Source: Paratrimastix pyriformis (Eukaryota; Preaxostyla; Paratrimastigidae). From it: 64,000 bases of DNA. This document shows, piece by piece, positions 23,501 through 39,700 of this stretch (its first letter is position 1; every line of letters starts with the position of its first letter). The DNA lies in NCBI GenBank assembly GCA_027972325.1, contig JAPMOS010000001.1, positions 1,643,756-1,707,755 on the forward strand, read 5' to 3'. A program made the translations under genes and the position numbers. Under the pieces are notes generated by a model. The model was not told the origin of the DNA and ran no database searches. It saw nothing but the letters and a program-made list of their open reading frames with translations.

Positions 23501-26500
23501 CATCCCGTGGGTGTCGATGGCCTCGATATAGGCCTCCAGGCACTCCAGGTTGAAGGCGGCCCTGTTGGAAGAGAGGGGTCGGCAGGGTCAGCGGGCTGAG
23601 AACCGCGGGAAAGTGGCAGAGGCCTGACGGACGGATCACCAAAGAACTCGCCAATCATGGTGGGGCTGAGGCCCGCCGTCACGTGGAAGAAGCGGGCGAT
23701 CGAGACGGGTGTCTTCTCGATGAATCCCTGCTTGGCGAGGAACTCGATGCCCCGCTTGGGCTTCTGGTTGAAGAGCTCGATGCCCCGCCCGATGATGCTC
23801 TTGACCTGCTTGATGCGGTCGATGTTCTCGAGGCGGTCCCCGCCCGGGCCGCCTGCGGCCGGCAGCAGCCCCACCAAGGGCGAGGCCGGGACCCCGGGGC
23901 CCGTCGAGGCGGACGGGGCGACCGAGACCGAGACCGTCACCGAGGACTCCTCCACCGAGACTCCTGCCCGGCCCCAACCCATCGGCCGCCCGACCCAACC
24001 AGGTGTCCAGCATCAGGAGGCGACAGGCTGGGTGCATCCGGAAGCTGGGAACGGGGGGTGAAGCGGACCGTCTTCCTCGTCCCCGGCGGGGTGTGCTTGC
24101 TGGGGGAGGAGGCGGGCCTGCTGGCGCGAGTGCAGCGCCGAGGTGACTTCGGGATCCCGATCGGCCCACTCGGAGAGGGCCCGCATGATGCAGGCCACGT
24201 CGTGCAGCGCCCATGCCTCCAGAGACTAGGACAAGCAGACGGCAGAGAACTCGGTGGAAGGGGTTCGGGACGGGGGGTGCGGGGACCTGTTGAGCGGGGG
24301 TGCGCTCGTCGCCGAGCTGGCCCTGGCCGAGCCTGGCAATGGCGTTGACGAGGCGTTGGAAGAGGTTCTCCTGGTGCAGATCGCAGTCGAAGTTCAGGTA
24401 GACGTCCACCAGGGCCTGGCCGTCCTGGCAGACGGAGCGCAGCGCCTCCAGCACTGAGATTCGCTCTGGCAAGGGGCTGGTGGGTGACTCCAGGATGCGC
24501 AGGAAGACATTCAGGAGCACCGCAAGCTCGGGCTACCCCGGGAAGGCAAGCACGAGGAGGAGCAAGCGAGTGGGGAGTGAGGACGAGACGAGCGCGAGCC
24601 CCGCGCCCCGCGCCCCGCGCCCGCGCCCCGCGCCCCGCGCCCCGCGCCCCGCGCCCCGCGCCCCGCGCCCCGCGCCCCGCGCCCCGCGCCCCGCGCCCCG
24701 CGCCCCGCGCCCCGCGCCCCGGAGGAAATGTCAGGGCGCTTAACCAGCCCAGAGGAGCGAAGGCCAATGAAGAAGTAGCCCCCGGGAAGAAGATGCCGCA
24801 GACCTTGAGGAGCAGCCGGAAGTGGCGCACGATCTGGGAGAAGAGGAACAACGAGAATCGGAAGACCTGCAAACGGAGCGAGGCCAGCAGAGATGAACGA
24901 CGGTGCGGTAGCAGAGATCAACGACTGTTCGGCGGTGGATGGCGAGCAGACATGGTGGATGGGGCACCCGGCGTTGTTGAGGACGGCGGGTACAAGGTGC
25001 ACCTGCACCGCAGCAACGAGGCGCTCGTGGTGCCGAATAATATGGCCTGCGCCAGATGGAGGAAAAGGAGATGAAAATCGAAACGGAGGTGACGGATGCG
25101 GGTGTGGATGCGACAGAGCATCCGTTCGGGAGTGATTCGCTATGTGCCTCGTGTCTCCGTCTCCCACGTGCCGCGGGCCCTGACGTCCACTCGCCCTGCG
25201 GACAGACCCGACTTATCGAGGATGGCCAGGAGAACTTGCAGCGACAAGATCTTCCGGCGGAGCTCTGGGTTGTCGGGAGGGGAACTAGGAGGGCCGAGGA
25301 AGAGACGATGACGCGTTGTTGAGGGGGATGGACCGGTGATGCGGACCTGGGCGCGTCCTTGGAGCTGATCCGGCAGATGGCGCTGAACATGCCGATGGCA
25401 TCTTTCAGCCAAGCTGCGGCGGTGACCGCTCTAGACCGACATCAAAGCGAGAGCGGCGGTGAGTTCCAAAGAAACGACGAGCGAGGGACATCAGTGGCCG
25501 GAAGCGCTTCGTGGAAGTCCTTCAGGGTGAAAACCGAGTGGACCAGGGTGCTCGGGCATGTACAGATTACAAGATGAACGTGGGCAATGGTGGTGGTGGT
25601 GGTGGTGGTGGTGGTGGTGGGGGTGGTGGGGGGGGGACAGACGCAGGGGAGAGCGGGGCAGCTGTCGGGGTGGCCGGGACTGTCGCTGCGTCAGTCATCG
25701 GGGTTGCCATGGCCGCAGCCGCGGCTGCGGCCGTGTGCTGGACGGCGGGGGTACCAGGTGCGGCCGGCACTGGTGGGAGGGAGGGACGGTAAGATCGGTG
25801 CGGATCGACCCCCAATTACGCCCGGGTGCCCAGCGACAGACGCTCGGTCCGCCCAGCATCGGGGATGGGGTCCTCCAGATCGGCCGCAGCGGCCGCGGCC
25901 GTCGCATCGGGATTCTGATCAAGGGAGGCCCCTGGGACAGCCGAGTCTTCAGTAGGGCCGGCCGAGGGGGTGGGGGCCTCTGGAGCCGAGGCGGATGGCG
26001 GGGGCAGAGGGACGGCCGGGGTTCCGGCACCGGCCTGGCCATCCTGGCTGGAGGTGGGGGCCTGCTGGGCCTGATCGGCGACATCTTCGACCGTGGGAGG
26101 GAGTGGCAGCTCGCCCGTCGGAGTAGGTGGCACTGACGTCTCGGGGACCGGGCCCGAAGGGGGGGGCGATGGAGGGACAACAGATGACCCCGAACCCGAA
26201 GGGGCCGTGGCCGTGGCCGTGGCCGTGGCAGCTGCTTCGACAGCTTCGCGCGGAGAGTAGAGGGAGGGAGAAGCACAGGAGCGGCATTGAGCGATTTCCC
26301 AGCAGGGCCAGCGGGCCGGTTTGGAGCTCGAGGTCAACACTTGGGACAGACCGGAAGGCTTGACCTGGTCCTGCACGAAAGGATAGAAGGGGGAACTCGA
26401 TGAGAAGCCAATACATACAGCTCTGGTGACATCACCCTCCACCCCCACCTCCACCTCCACCTCCTCCACCACCCCATCCTCCTCCTCCACGCACCCCATC

Positions 26501-27658
26501 CTCCCTCCTCCACGCACCCCATCCTCCCCTCCTCCACGCACCCCATCCTCCCTCCACGCACCCCATCCTCCCCTCCTCCACGCACCCCATCCTCCCTCCT
26601 CCCCCTCCCCCTCCCCCCCCCTCCTCCACGCACCCCTCCACCCCCTCCACACACCCTCCACCCCCTCCTCCACCCCCCCTCCACCCCCCCTCCACACACA
26701 CACCCCTCCACACACACCCCTCCACACCACACACCCCTCCACACCACACACCCCTCCACTCCACCACACACAGAGCGACGAACACAGAGCGACGGACCAT
26801 GGCATCTTGGAGGCGCAGGAAGACGGCGTTGCACATCTGTTGCAGCATAGCCGTGGCCGCATCGCGGTTGACGGGGCTCTTGCTCTGCAACTGAATGATC
26901 ATGCATGTCAGCACCGCGATCCGGAGGCCCTTGTCGTGCACATGGCACCGAGGGTTCGTCACCAGAGTGGTGATGGTCTGTGGGCGTGATGGTGGTGAAC
27001 GTTAATCCGGAGGCAGACTGCGTCAAAGCCCAGCAAGCACACGGACACCCACATGCGAACACGATCACATCGCATCGGCAAAATCACAAATTCAGCGGGG
27101 AAGGGGCGCCTGCCCGGACCGTGATCATCTGGATCTGGGCGTGCGGGTCGACCAGAATGTTGGCGCACTCGTAAAGGGTCTGAAGAATCGCGTCCAAAAG
27201 GGTGAGATCCTTATCGCCTCCGATGTTCGGAGAAGTCTCCCCAGAGACATGGCCGTTGACGACCATTTTCTGATGTGGGGCCGGGGGTAATCAGAAAATG
27301 ATGAGGCAAAGACTGCCAGCAGACATTAATACCATCAAGGGCAGCCTCCACCAACTTTGGGTACTTAGTTTTGCACGCCACCAAAAATGGCTGGAAAAGC
27401 TCGGGGGTGCTGAGAACGATGGGTGGTGCCCCGCCCGAAAGTGAGAATCATCAGACCACTGAATCGTCTGCCCGGGAACATCTGGTGGAAGAGACTCTAG
27501 AAAAAGAAGAAGTGCGGAACTGGGAGACCGGAGCCTGGACCTTTCAATTTCATTGCCAACTGCTTCACATCCTTCGACTTTGAGGCCGCATTTGCGAGTG
27601 CAATGAGAGAGCGGGCAATCCAATTGATTCCCGGCGCGGTGGGTGGTGCCGATGCCAT
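17520..27658 (-). CDS. BIG/ARFGEF-type Sec7 guanine nucleotide exchange factor for Arf
   Basis: A large Golgi/TGN Arf-GEF spread over about 10 kb. Start MASAPPTAPGINWIARSLIA at 27658 (in-frame ATG). The N-terminal DCB part includes LLDAILQTLYECANI and DAATAMLQQMCNAVFLRLQD. The HUS box NFDCD lies at 24380-24394, followed by LFQRLVNAIARL. The Sec7 domain (about 22980-23800) has KPKRGIEFLAKQGFIE, TMIGEFFGD and MLFDNGIRKLLTSFRLPGEG. The Glu of LPGEGQKI is the catalytic glutamic finger. Next are DSEAALILAYAITMLHTDAH and EYLSGIYDRI. The HDS region includes IDALKALLAIAHTDGNGL, NAMAVVDFVKALCWVSAQE, VFSLQKLLETAEYNIDRP, HFLRPFEVIMGRQPI and IRAGWAVLFGVFKAAS. The C-terminal part has RFNADYPLRLALWRAGFLEN. 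The stop is at 17520. Introns carry (CAT)n, CCCCGCG and CACGCACCCCATCCTC arrays. The family call is firm; individual exon edges are approximate. Confidence 0.9.
19878..19907. repeat. Poly-G tract, intron of the Arf-GEF gene
   Basis: A near-perfect run of about 26 G on the plus strand, poly-C on the coding strand. Confidence 0.85.
20467..20489. repeat. Poly-C tract, intron of the Arf-GEF gene
   Basis: A run of about 19 C on the plus strand (poly-G on the coding strand), so homopolymer orientation is not fixed relative to transcription. Confidence 0.85.
22797..22930. repeat. Poly-C plus (CAT/CAAT)n microsatellite, intron
   Basis: About 18 C followed by about 110 nt of ATC triplets with regular AATC interruptions, in the Arf-GEF gene between the Sec7 and HDS exons. 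Confidence 0.9.
24596..24722. repeat. 7-bp minisatellite (CGCCCCG)n, intron
   Basis: About 17 tandem units, one of them interrupted, in the intron before the HUS-box exon of the Arf-GEF gene. Confidence 0.9.
25587..25637. repeat. (GGT)n microsatellite, intron
   Basis: About 14 GGT triplets followed by a G-rich run, within the Arf-GEF gene. Confidence 0.85.
26428..26775. repeat. CT-rich minisatellite array, intron
   Basis: An imperfect array built on CTCCACGCACCCCATCCTCC, then CACACCCCTC units. It occupies most of one Arf-GEF intron near the DCB coding exons. The array is strongly strand-asymmetric, pyrimidine-rich on the plus strand. Confidence 0.85.
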
Positions 27659-28262
27659 GCGGAGGGGTACGATGGCGAGACGGGACAACAGGAGACCCTC
27701 TGCCTACAACCCTTCGGTGGATGAGATTCCGCCGGAAAAGCGTGTTCTCAGGTGCCATTGGATCAAGGCAGAGCCCGCGGTGTGGCCCGAACATATTTTA
27801 TCCAGTTGCTGCCTGGCGTCAAGAGGTTCATTCGGCGGGAGGTTCATTGTCGGCGGGAGGTCAATGCAACGGGGGCAGGGGGCAAAAGAGAGCATGGATC
27901 AGATGGCAGAGGGGTCCCTATACGGCCAGGGACCGGCAGGGCCATCGGCTCCAACCAACCCAGAAACGACAGTATCATCCCTTCCTTTCCCCTTCCTTCC
28001 TCGGACACTTTTGCCTCTGCTTGGGACAGGGAGAACACCGGAAAACAAATGGTGAGGTTGATTTTTTTGGCAACTATTTTCAAAAATGATCGACTACAAA
28101 AAGCAAAAGAAGATATTTGCACATCGGGCAGATAGAAAGCGGGTCTCACAGCAAGAAGAAAACAAGGGGGGGAAAAGTGCGCAGAGGGGAGGCCGAGGAG
28201 CTGAAGAAAGAAGCTGTTGGGCTGCTTTTTCAGTGTCCTGGTTGGATATGGCCCAAACGTCT
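27659..28262. other. Intergenic region Arf-GEF 5' / TRAP-beta 3'
   Basis: About 600 nt between two minus-strand genes. Weak open frames occur, but none has a recognisable motif or codon pattern like the neighbours. It should hold the TRAP-beta 3' UTR and the Arf-GEF promoter. Confidence 0.55.
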
Positions 28263-29133
28263 TCACTTGCGCTTGCTGATGGTCGGCTTGGACTTCTGGG
28301 TATAATGCATGAGACCAGGGATCAGAACAGCAAGAGCAGCGAAGCCGAAGAAAACGGCGCGCTCAATCTGCGGAGAATGAAGAAAGAAAAGAAGTCAAGA
28401 AGTTCGGATGAGAAGGATTCTACAGACAAGGTGAGAGGTCATGTGGCGTCTGTACTCCACCTCCGTCAGAATGTAGATGGGCCGGAAAGTGAGCATCTCA
28501 GCATGGGCAACCTGGGTCGAGGTTGTTGTCGCAGTCCGCGTGGACAGTGCGAGCAGACCTGGAACTCGGTGTCCTTCTCGGAATCTCCAGGAAGAACCTG
28601 CTTGTACTGGACAGTGACAGGGAGAGGCTTCATGGTACCCGCGGAGAGAGGCTTCAGATGGAAAATATGGCTGGCGTTGGTTTTCCTAGGGGGTGAAGAG
28701 CAATTCATATAAGAAAATAAACCGAGCACGAAAATGAACGAACGGGGCAATCGAATCAAAATGAGCCACAAGAGCACCCTCCTCGTTCTTGGTGGTGTTG
28801 AGAAGAGCCTCAAAGTGGGGGCCCCAGAAATCGAAAATCGAGACGTCAGTGGCAGGGCTGCTCGACGAAAGACAGTCAAAACCGACAGTGCTTACGAACA
28901 GACACATCGGCACCGTTGTAGACATCCACTCGCACATCCATCGGGAAATTCTGCCCAGGTGGCATCGTGATGATGGTCTTCTCGACAAAAACCGAGGGGA
29001 CACAGAACACCAGTGAGACGAGAATGCTCAAAAGAAAAATACTCCGCTATAGAGAAATTGGCAAAAACCCAGGCGGAGAGAAGGTCCAAAAGATTAGGCG
29101 ACGGAAACGTCTCAAGAAACGAAAGCACACCAT
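28263..29133 (-). CDS. SSR2: Translocon-associated protein subunit beta (TRAP-beta / SSR2)
   Basis: TRAP-beta is an ER membrane subunit of the TRAP complex beside the Sec61 channel. The model has an unusual first coding exon holding only ATG (29133-29131), then an intron GTGTGC..CTATAG (29130-29047), then RSIFLLSILVSLVFC, a clear signal peptide. Lumenal segments follow: MPPGQNFPMDVRVDVYNGAD, ATDVSIFDFWGPHFEALLNT and GALVAHFDSIAP. After an intron comes TNASHIFHLKPLSAGTMKPL, with one NAS glycosylation site, then PVTVQYKQVLPGDSEKDTEF. The C-terminal exon ERAVFFGFAALAVLIPGLMH is the membrane helix. The short cytosolic tail TQKSKPTISKRK is Lys-rich, as in TRAP-beta. The stop is at 28263. The family call is strong; the split start is inferred from frame and splice signals only. 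Confidence 0.85.
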
Positions 29134-29279
29134 TTGTTGTTGCAAAGTGGTCAGGCGCGACCCGGTGAAGTCGATCATGTCTCGTCATTCATGCTGTCCT
29201 CCGTCGTCGCCATGTCAAAGGGCGACTCCCATTCCTAGCTTGACGCGCAGGATCACGAAGTGTTGTCTTTGGGCACACC

Positions 29280-29774
29280 TTAAACGCCCCTAGAGAAGCG
29301 TGAGGTTGAAGAGCCAAAGGCGTGACAGGTGAGAACCCTCGAAGGATGACAAACAAGCCCGCTCGCTCCCGTCCTCGTTGACGTTTCGCGGAGCATGGAC
29401 ACGAGTAGAACTTCGTTGGGTGGCGGTTCCGACGACTGCACTTGGGCCGCTCTTTGAGGAGGGGCTGGGGATGAGGTGATTGTTTGCGAAGATGAGGTGA
29501 CTGGGGCTGGGAAATGGGAGTAAAAATAGAACGACGGGCTAGTGGCAGCGCGGGTGGGTCCCGGCCGCAGGATGGCGGAGCCGGTGGTCGGAACGCCCCT
29601 GCTGCCACCGCATCGCTGTCGGACCCGGAGCGTCCGCGGGCCGCCAGGGACCAGGGACCCGCGTGAGGAGTTCTGCCGGGACGAAGCGATGCTGCTATCC
29701 GCGGCGAATGATGAGCTGAGATCGTTGGAGGGCTCGGGAGGGAGAAGGTAGCCGGATGGTACCAAGGTTGGCAT
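29280..29774 (-). CDS. Uncharacterised Ser/Pro-rich ORF
   Basis: A 164-codon ATG-initiated frame upstream of TRAP-beta on the same strand. Its N-terminal third is Ser-rich (NDLSSSFAADSSIASSRQN) and the rest is Pro/Thr/Ser-rich with no recognised domain. A longer overlapping frame exists in the same orientation, so coding status is doubtful. It could be the 5' leader region of TRAP-beta or part of the divergent promoter of the WD40 gene. Confidence 0.25.
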   Translation of the reverse strand: MPTLVPSGYLLPPEPSNDLSSSFAADSSIASSRQNSSRGSLVPGGPRTLRVRQRCGGSRGVPTTGSAILRPGPTRAATSPSFYFYSHFPAPVTSSSQTITSSPAPPQRAAQVQSSEPPPNEVLLVSMLRETSTRTGASGLVCHPSRVLTCHAFGSSTSRFSRGV

Positions 29775-30167
29775 ATCACCAGCATCACCACCAGTGGCGG
29801 GAGTGGAGATTGTGAACTCTTATCGATTGCGACTTCTTGTTAGCCTCCTACGAGGCTGCATTAACATGAGACTGACTGGGGGAGGGGGGAGAGACGTGAG
29901 TTCTGCGGTGGAAGTCTGTCCGTGCCCGTGTCTTGGACCCAAAAGGCCCCAGTGGTCTGAAACGCCCCTTAACTCGCCGTTACACTCTTTTTTGGGACCC
30001 ATTTTTGGATCAATGTCCCGGACCGACCCGCACCCACTTTCATCCATGAGGGTCACATTCCTTGAGTTTTTGGACGGAATGCCCACACATACAGGGTTGT
30101 GTGCCACGGAAGCCGAATAACACTGACAGAAGTGTGCCGGTGGGTTGCATCACCCCATCGGGGTTCG
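29775..30167. other. Upstream region of the WD40 gene
   Basis: No gene is supported here. It precedes the plus-strand start at 30168 and should contain that gene's promoter. Confidence 0.45.
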
Positions 30168-36524
<6,357 letters not shown>

Positions 36525-36602
36525 ATGCACGTCCCCGCCGCCTTCCCCGCCCTTCCAGCTGCCCGAGCGGTGGAGACGTGTTCCATTTCAATCGCTCGGA
36601 TC

Positions 36603-36668
36603 GGTTGGTGGTGGTGGAGGTGGTGGTGGTGGAGGTGGTGGTGGTGGAGGTGGTGGTGGTGGTGGTGG
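36603..36668. repeat. (GGTGGTGGA)n repeat at the convergent gene ends
   Basis: GGT triplets with periodic GGA, between the 3' ends of the WD40 gene (+) and the Nek gene (-). Confidence 0.85.
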
Positions 36669-36750
36669 GTGGGGTGGGGGTGGGGGGCTGGGGAGCTGGG
36701 GAGCCGGGGAGCCGGAATGAACGGCACGCGCAGCAGGGTCCCGCCTCCGC

Positions 36751-39700
36751 TCAGGGGTAGCCCTGCTGGGGAGCGGTCTGCTCGCGGAGGGCCGCGTCGA
36801 GGCGCTCCTCGCAGTAGAGCAGCTGGTGGAGGAGCGAGATGAGCTCGTCGCACTGGTCGGGGCCCCGGCCCGCCCGGGCCATGACCCTCCCGATCTCGGC
36901 GTTCGCCCGGGCGTCGTCCTCCTCGCCCTCGACGGCCGGCCCTGTGGCGGCCGATTTGAGGAGCTGATAGCAGGCGACGAAGCTGCCCGGGTGTGGGGGC
37001 GGGCGTGCGGGCGGAGAGGGGCGGTCATGCGGTTAGGATCGGAGGGACCCGTCAGGGCGCCGGGGCGGGGGGCCGCGCGGACCACTCGCTGCCGAAGCGC
37101 TGCTCGCAGAAGAGGCGCAGCGACTCGATCCGGTGGGAGAGGCTGCTGCTCTCGCGGGAGCTCAGCCCCGGCAGGACCAGCGTCTGCCCCCCCAGGACGA
37201 ACTTCTCCGTCGAGGCGCCCCGGGGCTGCTCCTCGCAGGCCGCGTCCTCGGGCTCACTGGGGCGGGCGCCGGTGGTGAGGAAGGCAGCCGGGCGGTGGCG
37301 CAGGAGGCACAGGGTAGATGGAGGACCGCCAGTGGGGGCAGCGGGCAGACCTTAGAGGGCCCGGCGCGGAGGCGGCAGGGGGCGGCAAGGCAGGCTGGGC
37401 CAGCATGACCACCTGCATCTCGTCCAGCATCTGGAACATGTCCCGCTTCTGCTGCAGGCCCCCGTCGGCGTCGCTGGGGCGGCGAAAGGAGGCGAGCCGG
37501 GTAAGCCAAGGCGTATGGAGGGCGCGGCGCCGCGATCCGAGCCGGCGGGACAGACCCACAGCTCGCACTCCCAAGCCCCCCAATCCGCAGTCCCCAGTCC
37601 CGAGTGGGCACCTCCAAGCGGACATTTCCTCGTCTTCGTCGGGCACGAAGGCCACCCGATCGACGCCGTCATCTTCGTCCTCGGCGAGGGGCTGCTGAGC
37701 GGGGGCGCACTCGGGGCACGCCTCGGGGCTGGCCGGGTTCAGGGGTGATGGGTGCGCTTGGTGGCCGACGCCCGAGCCGCCCGAGCCAGGGGCGCCCTGC
37801 ATGCGGGGCAGGGCGGGGCAAGACAGCGAGCAGGAAGAGAAATTGAGCGCCCAGGCGGCATGGTTCCGGCCCTGGGCCTCTAGCGCCGCTGGTCAATTGA
37901 CCCCCCTTCCCCTTCCCCCCTTCCCCTTCCCCCCTTCTCCTCCTCCTCCTTCCCTTCCCCCCAGGCTTGACACGCACACACCCCAGGCTTGACACCCCAG
38001 GCTTGACACCCCAGGCTTGACCCCTGGCTTTGGCACGAGCAGAACGAAAACACAGCTTCCACCACACAGGCGACGATCTGGGGGCAGCGACAGTGCGTGC
38101 GAACGTGCAGACCTGGGTGCGGGGTGAGCGAGGGCGCTGGTGCAGGACGGTCAGCTCGCCCTCGCAGAGGGCCGCCTCGTCGCTTCCGTGGGGGCTGTTC
38201 CGGCCGCGAGGGCCGTCCCCAGGCGACCCGGGGGCGCATGACGGGTCGGGGTGGGGCGGGGCCCCGGTCGAGAGGGCCAGCCCGGCATCCGCTTGGGCCT
38301 CGGCACCGCTGCCGGGATGAGCCGGGGGCGTGGGAGCGGGCGGAACCGCGGCGGGCCCAGCGCGGGACGGGGGGCCGTCCGAAGGCGGCCGGTCCTGCTG
38401 GAGGAGGTGCATCACGGGCTGCGACCAGCACGAGGAACCCCAGTCAGCATCGACATCGACATCGACATCGGCAGGGGCAGCCGAAGAGGAAGCCGATCGG
38501 GGGATGGGAGGGCGGGCGCCAAGGGACCTCTGGGAGAACCAGCTCGAACTTGTCCTCCCGGGACTGCCGCCGGCCGGCTCGCCTGAGCCGCTGCAACTCG
38601 CTGTGCTGCTCGGCCAGCCGCTGGCAAGCCCAACACATCCCGACCCACCATAGGCAGATCCGTCAGGATGCCCGGCGAGCCCAACCCAAGCGGGAACCCC
38701 GGCCCAAGCGGCGAGGCCCAAGGACTTGAGGGCAGCAGACCTTCCGTCGCTCCTCCGCCTTGAGTTTGGCCTCCTCCTGGGCTCGCCTGGAGCAGCCGGG
38801 ACGGGACAGGACAGGGCGGGGCAGGACAGGGCAAGATGAACAAAGGAGATCGAATGTGAGTGATGACCCGATGGGTGGTGCCGGATCGGTGTCCCCGCGG
38901 ACCGCTGCTCCTCGGAGATGGTGGCCTCCTTGTCCAGTTCGCGGTCGCCCCGGTCGTCATCGGTCGCCCCCTTCGGGAGCTCGTCCGGCCCGGCCTTGCG
39001 TCCCCTGCGGGCCTCCTCCCGCTGGCGGGCAAGGAAGGCTGCGAGCCCTTCGGGGGCCTTGTGGGCTGCGCAGGGGCCGCGTACGGAATGACCACCAGCG
39101 AGGCGAATGGCCCAGCGGTAAAGCGGGGCGGTGAGACCCCAAGGAGGAGACGCCACAGGCCGTCGACCCTCCCCCCTCCCCCGCTCCAGGCACATCCATG
39201 CGCTACCAGGCGTGGACTGCGAGCAGCGGACGCTTTTCCTTCTCGACGGGGGCGAGGGTCTCTCGCTCCTTGACGAGCCGCTCGTGCTGCACGGCCCGCT
39301 CACGGTCGCGCTGGTGGGCCCGCAGGGGCGGAGGCCGGGCAGGGGCGGCGGGCGCGGGAGCCTTGGCGGCGGGCGGTGTAGTAATGGTGCTGCGGGCCGC
39401 GGGGTGCTGGCTCGCCAAGGGCGAAAGTGATCAGGGGGAGCGAACCGGGGGAAGGTCGGACGGCCAGGTGAGCCAAGGAGACCACATGGCAGGCCGAACG
39501 CAAAAGGGGCGAGGGGCGAGGGGCGATGGGCGCGGACCTCTGCCGGAATACCGGCGGGCTCTCGGGGAAGCGGGCGATGCAGGTGAGGGCGGGGCGGCGC
39601 CCAGGAGCATTTGCCGCACCTGCGACAACAGATTTGAAGTTAGTCGGGAGGCGAACGGCAGCGGGGGGGCGGGGCGGATCTCGGGTTGTTGTGGTGGGCG

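Noticed and set aside
27700-28260. Several 100-150 codon frames between Arf-GEF and TRAP-beta
   Set aside because: No motif, inconsistent composition, and they overlap one another; fits UTR and promoter.
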